Counted from the stretch's first letter, positions 34,985 through 47,429 are shown. The stretch is 64,000 bases of DNA from Rheum nobile (GCA_027886185.1 WOAB01000098.1:310001-374000), one strand, 5' to 3'. Notes: a model not told the origin generated them from the sequence alone. Made by a program: numbers and translations.

Positions 34985-35202
34985 TTTGCTTATCTTGTTT
35001 TCTAATTCAGTATATTTAAATATTCTTTAAAAAGCTATAGTGGGACCACAATTTGGTAAATCATGTGTTGCATTTTGAAATATTATCGCATTTCTACAGT
35101 TCCGTATATGCCACCAGGCGAAACATGTGAGTTCAAAACTAGTACTAGCTCATCTGTTATAAGACAGATTATCGATAAAATTGTCACCTATCGTTATAGT
35201 AT

Positions 35203-35433
35203 TTATATTTTCGTTGAGTGCTTTTCCAGTTTCATCAAGAAGCCTTTTAATGTATGCGCTTTTGAAAAAAAGATGGTTTCCATCCTCATCTGAAGTTTAC
35301 ATAAGATGCATTGTGCATGTACTCTATTATAATATCTATTAAGTCTTTCTTTGGTGGGTAGGGAGTCAGAGCAAGCTTTCCAAATGAAATGTTTAACTTT
35401 GGGAGGGAAATTTAACTTCCAAATCCAGCCCAA
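35203..35433 (-). pseudogene. LINE zinc-binding region (zf-RVT)
   Basis: WKLNFPPKVKHFIWKACSD, then LPTKERLNRY and CILCKLQMRMETIFF match the zf-RVT segment between RT and RNase H in plant LINEs. The usual final E-T-x-x-H-x-x-x-x-C ends differently here (HTLKGF), so the finger is incomplete. Confidence 0.82.
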
Positions 35434-36245
35434 GTTTCTATTACTATTTCATGAGTATGGTTCTAGAGTGACCATGCTATTGATTTTATTGAATATTTTA
35501 CATTTGGCGAGGGTTCCCAAATTAATTGATCCTCAAAGTTGTGCATCGAAATCTGTACTTCTTATATTTTTTCTACTAATATGTGTAGGCAGTAAATTAG
35601 AGAGACTAGTCTCATTCCATTCTTTATTTTCAGAGATCAAATTTGATACTTTTAATGGGGGGTTGTCTGTTTTCATGATCTGATTTATACTAGAGTTATA
35701 CACCCATCTATCGTTCTATAAATCTATTGATTTTCCATTTCCCAATTGCCATCTTAATTGTTTTTGAAGTTCTGTTCTCAGAATAAGAAGTCTCGACTAT
35801 TGCCATGAGAAGTTTTTAGGGTTTATTTCAAAGATATTATCTTATTTGATATATTTTTCTTTAATAATTCGCACCCATGCATTATTTGGTTCCATAATTA
35901 GTTTCCATAGTAGTTTTATTTGTAGAGATTTGTTATTTACTTCTGTTGTGCGAAAACCTATGCCACCATTCTTTTTAGGGTACAAATTCGATCTCAATTG
36001 ATGAGGGGGTGGTATCCTGTTGTGTCAATTTTATTCTAGAAGAATCCTTTATTTACTTTATCTATTTCTTCTAGAACTCCTCTGGGGAGCATGAAACTTT
36101 GCAAAAGGAAATTTACCTTTGAAATGAGGTTAGCTTGGATTATGACACTTCTACCTGCTTGGGATAGGGAATTGGCTTTCCATTTGGATAATTATTTTTT
36201 AAGTGAACTTATGGCGTCATTGAAAGTGACATTATTAACCCGACC

Positions 36246-37481
36246 CTAAATAATAGGGATGCCAAGATATTTTTCCAAATTACTAGTCATTGGTACTTCT
36301 AATATTCCAGCTAAATTATTCGATAATTGGGGCGATGCATTTGACGAAAATTGGAATGAGATTTTATGGAAATTAATCATTAGGCCTATTTTTTCCGAGA
36401 AGTAGTGCATAAAACTTTTGATGTACATTGCGGATGAAGCATTCGCTTCCGCAAAGATTAGTGTAGCATCAGCGAAGGTCAAGAAAGGAATTGAAGTGCC
36501 ATTTCTAATTAGCTCGATTCTGATCTTAGGGTTTGGTTTTTCTGATTCAATAGACATAGTTCTAGCCAAGATCTTCATTGCTAGGACAAAGATATATGGT
36601 GTCATAGGGTCTCCTTGTCTAATACCACACGAGGGCGTCTGTATGTTTCTTGGTTCATTATTAACAATTACTGAGAAAGAAGCTAATGTGATACATGCCA
36701 TAATAAGTTTGACAAAGTTTTGGTGGAATCCAAAAGTTAATAAAATGTGTTCAATAAAGTCCCATCGAATTTTGTTGTAGGCTTTTTCTAAATCTAATTT
36801 CACTGCCATCCAACTTTGTTTCCCCGTTTTTTTCTTGTGAAATGAATGGAAAATTTCATGTGCTATTAGTATATTGTCTTGGATTAGTCTTCCTTCCACA
36901 AAAGCACCTTGAAGATGATGAATTAATCAGGGTAGTAGTGGTTTAAATTTATTTGCTAGAATTTTAGTGATAATTTTGTATGTTGTATTGTATAAGCTAA
37001 TGGGTCTGAAATGGTTTATATGTAAAGGAGTGTCTATTTTTTATATAAGTGCAATATAAGCATGGTTTGTTTCCTTTAACATGTTTCCAGAGTGAAAAAA
37101 GGCTCTTGTTGCATCTATGACGAATCTTCCAACAATGTGCTAGTATTTTTAAAGAAATCAATAAGAAATCCATCTGGCCTTGGTATTTTGTCTAATGGCA
37201 TATCATTTATAGCTTGTTTTATTTTCAAATCTGTAGGTAATTTTATTAATTTACCGTTATCATCGTTCGTTATTTCTTTTTGTATTATGTGCGGTGATTG
37301 CATACTACTTGAGTTTTGGCCTTTTGGGCAACAAACCTAGAGTCCGTTTCCTTTGAGATTTCATGTTTGATTTGGTTTGGATAAAAAATCATAATCCCGT
37401 CTTTATTTTGGAATTTAGTATTAGACTGTTTTATAAAGCGGATTTTTTCGATTGTCTGATAGTATTTGGTGTTACGGTCTG
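36246..37481 (-). pseudogene. LINE reverse transcriptase, active site damaged
   Basis: The main open part 36246-36899 reads LIQDNILIAHEIFHSF, VKLDLEKAYNKIRWDF (first Asp), CGIRQGDPMTPYIFVLAM and TFADATLIFAEA. The last should be FADD; the second Asp is Ala at 36465-36476, so the enzyme would be dead. The N-terminal RT region continues upstream to 37481 (LDKIPRPDGFLIDFF) across stops. Confidence 0.9.
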
Positions 37482-38447
37482 TGACGGAGGCTAAAGTCGT
37501 ATCGCCTTATCAAAATAAAATCCTTAACAACCTAAACTAGTAGAATAGGCAAGCAAGGGTCGAATCCATAGGGAGGAGTTGTCTTTCTTTATGTAAGGTT
37601 GCATGCAAAAGTAACAAAGGGGGGTTTTGGTTGGATGTTTGTAAACAAGTAAACAAAGGAAACAAAAGCAAAGGTTTGTAATCAAATTGGGAAAAACACT
37701 TAGCCAAAAAAATATCCACCTTTAGTTTGGTTGATTGATCATTGATTATTCCCAGTCCTCAATCCTTATGAATGTCCTAATCCCTGTTCTGAAATAGTTA
37801 CCAGTCCAACTAGTCCTGATAACCCTAACTATTAAACAATCAAGAAACTATCAAGATAAATCTAACAGCAGCAGTAGGCTCAGGAATAGATAGGCTCATA
37901 CAATACTTAACAACTCGTCAGTACTCGACATGCAATCAATTCTCTTCACAATAAACATTCACAACTCGTTCCAGTAAATCGTGGTTGCTACTCTGAATTA
38001 GGTATGCACAATATTAATCTCAACAAGTTGACCAGATTAAGGTAACTAGTACTATAGATAATATCAATCTCAACTAGTTTGTCAGGCTAGGGAAACTGAT
38101 ATTAATAATACTAATCACAACAATTGATGAACTAGATCAACCAATAGAATTCAAAACCCTAATCCTGTAATATGAATAATATCAATAAAACTAGGTAGCT
38201 AATCTAGATAAATCAATATAACTCAATGGAATGAAGCATAAGAGAATCAATAACATTCAAAGATAGAGTAAATGGATAATCTCACAATCAAATTCAAACC
38301 AAGGCTTCAATTGTCGGACTAAGCAAAGGGTGTTTAGTTCTTCATAGTCTTGAAAATAATAAAACTTCAAAGGAAAATTGAACGTAGAATGAAAAACTGA
38401 ATAATCAAAGGCTGCTATGGAAATTAGGTTAAATAACCTAAAAACCA
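37482..38447 (-). repeat. LTR-a of element E, first part
   Basis: Begins (+ strand) TGACGGAGGC and aligns with 52897 onward. It is cut at AACCA by element G and resumes at 46961-47429, ending GCTGATCA. Total length without the insertion is 1430 bases against 1421 for LTR-c. Confidence 0.93.
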
Positions 38448-41000
38448 TATAACACCCCCAAATCTTAACCCATTTGGAAAGGTATTACCGCCAGTGACCT
38501 TGGTTTTCCTCACGGAAGCCACCCCAGGCTTTTACCGTTTAAATACAATTATGAAACACATATGATACAAAATCATAATATTATTCATATAAAACATGAG
38601 TCTCGGGATTACATCCCAATCCCGAATAGGACAAACACAGAGTTTTAAACAAAGTACATCGGAAGTCTTGATAAACAAATAACAGAGTAAATAAGTTACA
38701 ACGGAAGTCTTTCTTGAAATATTACAAAAAGGGTTGTGATCGTAATGATCACCTGCCCAAGGATCTCAACCTGATTAAAAGATAATTATTAAAACATCAA
38801 AAACAACCGTCGTCTTCATAGTCAATCTAGTCTTCTCATATCTTTGCTCTATCTGATGTGCCGAATCAAACGGATGACACCAGCCAACAATGCAGATAAC
38901 AATTGCGGTTGGTTAGTCTAAATGAATAGACCATGCAAGGGTACAAAGCAGAAGGTTCTAAGTAGTCGTATTAGGTTAGACTTCTCGTCTCTCGAATAAT
39001 AGTCGAGTACGCTTGTCAACCACCATACTCTACTTGAATATGACAAAAAGGCATGCACAAGAGAAGATTCCAACTGAAGCGAATCTTATCGGAATATCCA
39101 AGAGAAAACTCCAACAGATTGAGTCTTTAACGAAGTATGACAAAGTCTGGAATATTTAAAGAATCACAGTATCGCATTCGAGCGATTTAAAACAGCTGAC
39201 TTAGATGTTTCGGTTCACGACCAACCTCATCGCATACAGCGAATTTAGATTGGAAAGAGAACGTTACTCTGATCAAAGTCAAGACGAGCTTTCACTGCAC
39301 TATTCGCTTAGCTGCACTACTCGCCGAAGGTTTATTAAACATGTGCGTCAAGAGCACTTATCTTATTATATTCCAAAACACGCATCACGTTATAGGATTT
39401 TAAATGTATAAACCACCAGTGGAACTATACATCTTGATATGCGTTTCGTCTGAGAGTGACGCATACCGAAGGGATGAAATCCCGAGTTTGTGGCACTAGC
39501 TAAGTGCACCTACCTCTATACTCGTGTATCAGAGGTTGGGTCATGACCGTAAAAATGGTATTAGGTGGGGACGAGCCACCTCTCTACCTGATTATAAAGA
39601 AACGACTGGACCTGGCAGGGCCCTAGTAACGTTCCTAACTACTAGTGCTAACTAAACAGTTCAAGCACAACAATAGTTCACAACAAATCCACATAAATGC
39701 CCTCAAGGCGATCATAAATATATATTCATAATAGCGTTGTTCTAACAGATATACAACCTATTATAATATCATATTTTAGTTTTCCAAAATAGTTTAAACA
39801 AAACCGTTTCCAGACAAACGCAATAATCATTCCAAATTAATTACTCAATTAAACAACTGATAATTAATGAAAGCATGGAATGATGAGCAAGAGCGAACCG
39901 CCACTTGCCTTAAATCCGCAGAAGCTTAAACGAAGCTAGGTACGACGATAACTGGTTTTCGGGCTCGAAGCAGGGACAGATCTGGCAACACAGATTCCTT
40001 CGGATCGACCCATAAAGAAACCCTAAGTTAGATTCGACGATAACGAGTACGAATCTAAAGAATAACGAAAGAAATCAAAAGGAAGGAAGTCCGATCGAAA
40101 GCCACAGAAGCCAAAGCCGAACATGGCTAAGGGTTCTGGGCGGCGGTCGCCGCCAGCCTTACGGCGGGCGCCGCCTGTTCATGGTGGCGGTCGCCGCCAG
40201 CCTTACGGCGGGCGCCGCTATGAACATCGGAAAATTATAACGAGAACTTAAAACTCACCGACGGCGAGCGATTTGGTCCTCTTTTGCCTTGCTTTGGATT
40301 CTAAGCTTCTATGGGCCTCCAAAGCTTCTCTTGGCAACTGGAAACAACACCAATGGAGCTCCGGTGATCGGCTTCCAAATCTCTGGCGAGAGCTCACAAT
40401 TCCGGCGAGACAAATTTGAGGATTTTGAGCTTGATTCTGTGCTCAATCTGATCCCCAATCATCTCAATTTATAGCCCAGCCTCAAGCAGGGATAAGAATG
40501 CCAGCCAAACCACGTGAAAGGCCACAATTCGGGCGTCGTCAGACCTCCGGCAGCTACAGGGCTACTCCGGCGGCGGTCGCCGGTGACAACTTATGGTCGC
40601 CGCTTCCCAAGCTCCATGGTGGCAGGGTGATGGCGGCGGTCGCCGCCCCTAGGCCACCTGGAGGGCCACCTGGCGAGACGAAGGTGAGACGAAGGTGTCG
40701 ATGAGTTGACCGGCGGCGGTCGCCGCCAAACCCACGGCGGGCGCCGCCAGGTCAGCTCTTATCCGATCAGGTTTTGGATTAAATTGGCTTAGCCCGGGAT
40801 AAAAATAATCGTACACGAACGAGTATTAAGTCCCAAAGTACGTCGACTGTATATTATTTCACTGAGAAAAATATTACAGAGATTAAGAACATTACAGAAT
40901 GTCTTAAACTCTCTGAAATTAATCCGACGTACAAAACGGGCGTTCGGGAATAATCCCAGAACTCCAAAATATCCTTACAGAAATACGGGTTATCACATCA
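38448..41000 (-). repeat. 3' LTR of element G (about 2.55 kb)
   Basis: Read on the minus strand it starts TGATGTGATAACC after the polypurine tract and ends GGGTGTTATA at the AACCA duplication. Two clusters (40139-40218 and 40565-40750) carry GGCGGTCGCCGCC and GGCGGGCGCCGCC palindromes. LTRs above 2 kb are usual for Del/Tekay elements. Confidence 0.8.
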
Positions 41001-41033
41001 CCTCCCCCTTAAAAGAAGTTTCGACCCCGAAAC

Positions 41034-43937
41034 TTAGGTCGAAAATAACTCGGGAAAACGCCTGAGCATATCTGCTTCGGTGTCCCATGTTTCCCAAGTA
41101 ACTTCTTCTGTCCCTGACTTGGACCACATAATTCGTACCAACGGTATGATCTTGTTGCGCAGTTGCTTCTCACGGCGCTCCAGGATGCGCACTGGCATCT
41201 CCTCATAGGTACCATTTGCCTGAATCTCGATGTCCTCATAGCTCAGCACATGAGACTCATCTGGCACGTATTTCCTAAGCAAGGATACGTGGAACACATT
41301 ATGCACTGGGTGTGCCGATGGAGGCAATGCCAAGCGGTACGCTAGAGATCCCACTCTATCAAGAATTTCGAATGGTCCCACGTAGCGAGGGTTAAGCTTC
41401 CCACGCTTACCAAACCTGAAAACTCCCTTTGATGGCGATACTTTGACAAATACTTTATCACCCACCTCTAACTCGACAGTTCTACGCTTCCGATCCGCGT
41501 AAGACTTCTGTCGACTCTAGGCGGTCAACATCCTTTGTCTAATCAAAGCAATGTCCGAAGCTGTCCTTTCAACCAACTCTGGTCCAAGCAGAATCTTGTC
41601 GGCATTCTCATCCCAACAAATAAGAGATCTGCATCTGCGACCATACAAAGCTTCGAACGGAGCCATCTTGATAGTAGCATGCCAGCTATTTTATGTACGT
41701 GAACTCAATCAGACTCAGGCTGGCTTCCCAGCTAGTCGGACGATCGAGTACACATGCTCTTAGCATATCCTCCAGGGTCTGGATGGTCCTTTCAGACTGT
41801 CCATCTGTCTGAGGATGAAATGTTGTACTGAATCTCAATTCAGTTCCCATGGCCTTGTGAAGTTTTTTCCAAAATCTTGACATGAATCGGCCATCTCGAT
41901 TCGATACAATGGTCTTGGGAATACCATGTAAAGGGATAATCTCCTGGTGGTAAACTTCTGCTAATTTCTGGGTTTCCCATGTGGTCTTGATGGCTATGAA
42001 ATGAGCACTCTTCGTAAGCCTGTCCATAATTACCCATATAGCATCTTTTTGACTTCGAGTCTTTGGTAGCCTAGTGACAAAGTCCATGGCGATGTCCTCC
42101 CATTTCCATTCTGGCACTGGGAGAGGTAGCAACTCACCACTTGGTCTGCGGTGTTCGATCTTGACCTTCTGGCAAGTTAAGCACCTTGCCACAAAGTCTG
42201 CTACATCCCACTTTATGTTTGGCTACCAAAACTTCTTTCGAAGATCCTTGTACATCTTGCTAGAGCCAGGATGTACAGAATAAGCTGAAGAATGAGCTTC
42301 TCTCATTACTAACTGGCGAAGACCTTCTGTATCAGGCACACAGATTCGGTCTTGAAACCATAGTGATCCATCATCTTGAATCACAAAGCCGAGAACCTTC
42401 CCGTCCATTACTTCACTGCTTAGCTTCACCAAGATTATGTCATCGACTTGCTTTTCTTTGATTTGATCTAGTAGCGTAGCCTGAATTTCCAACATACTCA
42501 GGTACCCTCTACGTTGATCATACAGAACTTCAACTTCGCATGACTCTTTGTTCAGCTTGGTCTGAGCAGTAAGTAGAGCAACTATTGTCTCGTGCGTTGT
42601 CTTCCGGCTCAGTGCATCGGCTACTACATTAGCCTTGCCCGGATGATACAGAAACTCCATGTCGTAGTCTTTGAGTAACTCTAGCCAGCGGCGTTGCCTC
42701 ATATTCAACTCCTTCTGAGTGAATATGTACTTGAGACTCTTGTGATCGGTGAAGACTTGGCATTTCACACCATAGAGATAATGCCTCCAAATCTTCAATG
42801 CAAAAACTACCACTGCTAACTCCAGATCATGTGTCGGATAGTTTTCTTCATAAGTCTTGAGTTGTCTGGATGCATATGCAATAACCTTGCCCTTCTGCAT
42901 CAATACACAACCCAAACCACTTTTTGAAGCATCACTATAGACCACATAATCGTCATTCCCTTCTGAAAGTGCTAACACTGGTGTCGAGGTCAATCGTTGT
43001 TTCAATTCCTGAAAACTAGCCTCGCACTTGTCATTCCAGACAAATTTCTTGTGAACCTTGTGGAGTAGATTGGTCATAGGTAGAGCGATCTTCGAAAATT
43101 CCTCTACGAACCTTCTATAATACCCGGCAAGTCCAAGAAAACTTCGCACTTCCTTCACATTCTGGGGCTGCTTCCAATTAGCCACTGCTTCAATTTTTTG
43201 GGGATCAACCATAACCCCATTATCATTGATCACATGGCCTAAGAAAGCCACTTCTTTCATCCAGAATTCACACTTAGACAATTTAGCGTACAACTCATTT
43301 TGTCTAAGGACTGATAAAGTAATCCGTAGATGTTCCTCGTGAACCTCTTTATTCGGAGAGTAGATCAAAATGTCATCGATGAAGACCACCACGAACTTGT
43401 CCAAGTACTGGTGAAAACATCGATTCATCAGATCCATGAAGACAGCTGGAGCATTCGTAAGTCCAAAAGGCATAACTACGAACTCGTAGTGACCATATCG
43501 GGTCCGAAACGCAGTTCTAGGAATGTCTTCCTTATGAACTCTGAGCTGATGATATCCAGATCTCAGGTCAATCTTGGAGAAAACTTTTGCTCCTTGTAGC
43601 TCATCTAACAGATCATCAATCCTCGGCAACGGGTATCTATTCTTGATCGTGACTTTATCAACTCTCGATAGTCGATACAAAGTCGAAACGATCCATCCTT
43701 CTTCTTGACAAATAATACCGGAGCACCCCAAGGCGATGCACTCGGCCTTATGTAACCTTTGTCAAAAAGATCCTCGAGTTGACTCTTCAACTCTTGCATT
43801 TCCGCAGGTGCCATCCGGTACGGTGATTTAGAAATCGGCGCCGTACCAGGCTCAAGATCAATTGAAAATTCCACATAACGATTTGGGGGTAATCCAGGAA
43901 TTTCTTCCGGAAAGACATCTGAAAACTCCCTCACCAC
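41034..43937 (-). pseudogene. Chromovirus RT, RNase H, integrase and chromodomain (element G)
   Basis: RT: VREFSDVFPEEIPGLPP, FSKIDLRSGYHQLRV, VFIDDILIYS (both Asp kept). RNase H: VVYSDASKSGLGCVL, FTDHKSLKYIF, VVADALSRK. Integrase: catalytic D, D, E (AMDFVTRLP, VSNRDGRFMSRFW, TDGQSERTIQTLEDM). The C-terminal chromodomain-like part is PVRILERREKQLRNK, VTWETWDTEADMLRRFP. Breaks: frameshift near 43650, TAG at 42223-42225 (conserved Trp), frameshift near 41695, TAG near 41517. RT and RNase H form one 502-codon open frame, so decay is moderate. Confidence 0.93.
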
Positions 43938-44006
43938 AGGAATATCAAGAACTGAAGGTTCATCTTTCGCGGGCGGATCCAGGTAGCAAAGGTACCCGAC
44001 ACAACC

Positions 44007-45109
44007 TTATCGCAGTAGCTTAAACGCAGCCATCACATTGATAAGACTGCCGTTATCAGCGTCATTCCGACCCTTAAACTTGCACACGAACTGGCCCCCA
44101 GATGACACCGTCACAGTCCTTGAACTAAAGTCGATCACCGCCCCATGACGCGTCAGCCAATCCATACCGAGAATAATTTCGTATGGAGTCATGGCTATAC
44201 AAATCAAATCTGCCTCGAATTCCTTACCCTGAATGGTAATCGGAAATCCAGACAGGCGCTTAGTCCCCACCAAACGATCACCATTAGGAAGATTTACCAT
44301 GAAAGGCTCACAAGCGTCGTCGCACACTAATCCTAACTTACTAACACAACTATCCGAAATAAAGGAATGGGTAGCACCCGAATCAAACAGAATGCATACT
44401 GAAGTAGAATGAAGGTATAAAATACCTTGAGCAATCGGAGCGTTAGGTCCATCCGCCTCACGCATCTTGTACAGGCGTTGACCCTGACCTCCTGAAGCAG
44501 CTGGGGCTTTTCCCTTATTCTGAGCAGTTGTCTGCATCGAAGGACTAGGAGTCTCAGCTGGCTTGAACCTAGGCCGGTTATTCTGATTAACTGACCCTTG
44601 TTGTGACTCCACTCCCTTCTGCTTTCCATGCCTACAGATTTTCTGCATATGTCCATCACGTCCACACCCAAAGCAGGACTTCTTCTCCTTCGGACATTCA
44701 GTGCTCCTGTGCCCAGCAGTACCACAGTTGTAACACTGGACTGAATTCTTGCTCTGACCTGACTGCTGCGTTGACCCTCCTTGAGTCGTGTATGTCTTTG
44801 CTCGACCAGACTTGGCAAAGTTAGATGGTGGCACAGGTCGTTTGAATCCACTCCCTTGATTCTGCATCGACCTCTGTCGATTACGTCTCTTGGTTGATCC
44901 TCCAGAGTCACCTCCAACTTGTAGGCCACATCCACATACTGCTCCAGAGTAGAGCATGTGTGGTGCACCATCATCGGCTAGATATCTGGGCTCATCCACT
45001 CGTGGAAATACCAGATTTTCTGTGCCTCACTGGATATCTCAGGTCCAGCATACTGTAACAGATGATTGAACTTGGTCGCAAGCTCGATCACCTTCAATCC
45101 ATCCGCCTT
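44007..45109 (-). pseudogene. Gag C-terminal part and protease of element G
   Basis: The open frame 44007-44999 holds two zinc knuckles (CYNCGTAGHRSTECP and CFGCGRDGHMQKICR) and the protease site LFDSGATHSFI, then PYEIILGMDWL. Upstream to 45109 the gag reading (ELATKFNHLLQYAGPE) continues with a frameshift and stop near 44975, then is cut by the palindrome array. An in-frame TAA near 44007 separates it from pol. Confidence 0.88.
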
Positions 45110-45361
45110 TGTAACACCCCAGGCCAGTCACCCAGCCAGCAACCACCTAGCCTGGTGACAACGACCAGCCGGTGCTGGCGCCGGTGTTGCCTGGTTGTCC
45201 AAGGGCCTGCAGCCCACACACCCAACCCTTCCCCCATTTAAATGGGGGAAGGGTTGGGTGTGTGGGCTACAGGCCCTTGGACAACCAGACAGCACCGGCG
45301 CCGGCACCAGCTGGTCGTTGTCACCAGGCTGGGTGGTTGGTGGCTGGCCTGGGGTGTTACA
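45110..45361. repeat. Palindrome P1
   Basis: The left arm 45110-45235 and right arm pair almost throughout, closing at 45239. It would extrude as a cruciform. No target duplication beside it. Confidence 0.92.
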
Positions 45362-45596
45362 AAAAAGTACACTTTGAATGAGAGGGGCTCCGACCTTATT
45401 GGGCCAGCCATTTCTCTATCCATGGGCCGCAGCCCATGTACCTCAACCAAATCCCCATGGCTGGGAGGTTGTTCGAGACTCACGAACAACCTCCCAGCCA
45501 TGGGGATTTGGTTGGGGTACATGGGTTGCGGCCCATGGATAGAGAAATGGCTAGCCCGGTAAGGTCGGAGCCCCTCTCATTCAAAGTGTACTTTTT

Positions 45597-46530
45597 ATGT
45601 AATACCACAGCCACATGGGCCGGCCCATCACAGGGCTGCAGCCCATACACCCCAACCCTTCCTTGGGGGCTCCACCTATAACAGGCAGCCATTGCCAAAA
45701 GGTTGTTCGTGAGTCTCGAACTCAAGACCTCACGCTTTAACAAGAAGCCTTGCGCTCTCTTGTCACAAGTGGGCGTTTGGCCGCTTGTTAAAGTGTGAGG
45801 TCTCGTGTTCGAGACTCACGAACAACCTCCCAGCCATGTGGATTTGGTTGGGGTACATGGGCTGCGGCCCATGGATAGAGAAATGCAGCGCAATTGGTAA
45901 CAAGTGGGCGTTAGGCCGCTTGTTAAAGCGTGAGGTCTCGTGTTCGAGACTCACGAACAACCTTCCAGCCATGGGGATTTGGTTGGGTTGCGGCCCATGG
46001 ATAGAGAAATGGCTGGCCCGGTAAGGTCGGAGCCCCTCTCATTCAAAGTGTACTTTTTATGTAATACCACAACCACATGGGCCAGCCCATCACAGGGCTG
46101 CAGCCCATACACCCCAACCCTTCCTTGGGGGCTCCACCTATAACAGGCAGCCATTGCCAAGAGGTTGTTCGTGAGTCTCGAACTCAAGACCTCACGCTTT
46201 AACAAGAAGCCTTGCGCTCTCTTGTCACAAGTGGGCGTTTGGCCGCTTGTTAAAGCGTGAGGTCTCGTGTTCGAGACTCACGAACAACCTCCCAGCCATG
46301 GGGATTTGGTTGGGGTACATGGGCTGCGGCCCATGGATAGAGAAATGCAGCGCAATTGGTAACAAGTGGGCGTTAGGCCGCTTGTTAAAGCGTGAGGTCT
46401 CGTGTTCGAGACTCACGAACAACCTTCCAGCCATGGGGATTTGGTTGGGGTACATGGGTTGCGGCCCATGGATAGAGAAATGGTTGGCCCGATAAGGTCG
46501 GAGCCCATCTCATTCAAAGTGTACTTTTTT
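45597..46530. repeat. Direct duplication U1/U2 (about 465 bp each)
   Basis: U1 45597-46058 and U2 46059-46530 are near-identical; U2 has an extra ggggtaca at its end part. Each has a fold-back centred on the ttgttcgtgagtctcgaac / gttcgagactcacgaacaa pair. Confidence 0.92.
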
Positions 46531-46960
46531 TGTAACACCCCAGGCCAGCCACCAACCACCCAGTCTGGTGACAACGACCAACTGGTGCCGGCGCCGATGC
46601 TGCCTGGTTGTCCAAGGGCCTGCAGCCCACACACCCAACCCTTCCCCCATTTAAATGGGTAGGTTGTTGCCCACGGGGATCGAACCCGGGACCTTTAGAT
46701 ACAAGGGCAATACTTTGCCACTTATATCACCAATTGCGCTGCAGCACAATTGGTGATATAAGTGGCAAGGTATTGCCCTTGTATCTAAAGGTCCCGGGTT
46801 CGATCCGCGTGGGCAACAACCTACCCATTTAAATAGGGGAAGGGTTGGGTGTGTGGGATGCAGGCCCTTGGACAACCAGGCAGCACCAGCGTTGGCACCG
46901 GCTGGTCATTGTCATCAGGCTGGGTGGTTGGTGGCTGGGTGGCTGGCCTGGGGTGTTACA
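46531..46960. repeat. Palindrome P3 with tRNA-like B-box
   Basis: Arms 46531-46738 and 46745-46960 pair. The centre (gcgctgcagcac) lies beside caattggtgatataagtgg. The B-box-like gggttcgatcc is at about 46796-46806 and its inverted twin at 46679-46689. Confidence 0.9.
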
Positions 46961-46965
46961 AACCA

Positions 46966-47429
46966 AACCTAATGCTAAAAATATAACAAGTCTAATCTTA
47001 GAAGAAAATAAAATACACGAAATAAAAGAAAAGGGAATAAATAAAATAAATAAAAATCTTCGGAAAAACTCTTCGGATGCGCTGATGCAGATTTCCGCGA
47101 CCGCGGAAGAATTTCTGCGATCGCGGAAAATACCTTGATGCTCTCGAATTAACCGCGACCAGAAGCCTTGCTCTTCCGCGACCATCCGCGCCCGCGGCGG
47201 CACTTCCGCGATCGCGGATCTTCATAGACCCGCTTGGTTCTACTTCTTCGTCTTCTTGGGTGGATTCCTTCTCTCTTCAATATATCTTCATTTAAGCTTC
47301 TCCAAACCACCATATTTGCACATCTACTCATCAACTCCATTCTCCGCAATTGTGCTCTAATCATCTCCAAATGGTACCCAAAACTCCGATAACAACCCCT
47401 AGTTATACCCTATAAAGTAGCGCTGATCA
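46966..47429 (-). repeat. LTR-a of element E, second part
   Basis: Continues LTR-a after the AACCA duplication and ends GCGCTGATCA, next to the inverted polypurine tract (aattcccccatgc). Carries CCGCGACCGCGG and CCGCGATCGCGG motifs (47095-47217). Confidence 0.93.

Larger units (their letters stand above)
34397..37481 (-). mobile_element. L1-type LINE, 3' part
   Basis: On the minus strand this holds the RT, zinc-binding and RNase H-like regions of plant LINE ORF2 and ends in a short A run (t9 on the + strand at 34397-34405). It is interrupted at 37481 by element E, which made the duplication GTCTG. The coding sequence resumes at 54318 in the same orientation. Confidence 0.88.
38448..46960 (-). 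mobile_element. Tekay/Del-like chromovirus G with palindromic replacement of its 5' end
   Basis: Flanked by AACCA (38443-38447 and 46961-46965). On the minus strand: palindrome array (46960-45110), gag end and protease (45109-44007), RT, RNase H, integrase and chromodomain (43937-41034), polypurine tract (41001-41010), LTR (41000-38448). The coding region has several stops and two or more frameshifts. No second copy of the 2.5-kb LTR is present; the palindrome array occupies the place of the 5' LTR, leader and N-terminal gag, yet ends exactly at the target duplication. Confidence 0.88.
45110..46960. repeat. Nested palindrome array with tRNA-like motifs (1.85 kb)
   Basis: Four blocks in a row. 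P1 (45110-45361) is a perfect-looking 252-bp inverted repeat with ends TGTAACACCCCAGGCC and centre cccatttaaatggg. P2 (45362-45596) is an inverted repeat centred near 45479 with ends agtacactttgaatgag. U1 (45597-46058) and U2 (46059-46530) are direct copies of about 465 bp, each with internal inverted repeats and beginning TGTAATACC-like. P3 (46531-46960) is a 430-bp inverted repeat with the P1 ends and a longer centre. In U1, U2 and P3 the text gcgcaattggtaa...ggtctcgtgttcgagac or ggtcccgggttcgatcc resembles tRNA/SINE A and B boxes. All open frames here are by-products of the palindromes. Confidence 0.88.

Noticed and set aside
45238..46662. Many 60-106 aa open frames on both strands
   Set aside because: They are by-products of the palindromes; the same peptides recur on both strands.
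46740..46815. True tRNA gene
   Set aside because: The B-box-like text is one base off and the acceptor stem does not pair properly. The same text occurs inverted as part of a palindrome, so a tRNA-derived repeat is more likely.
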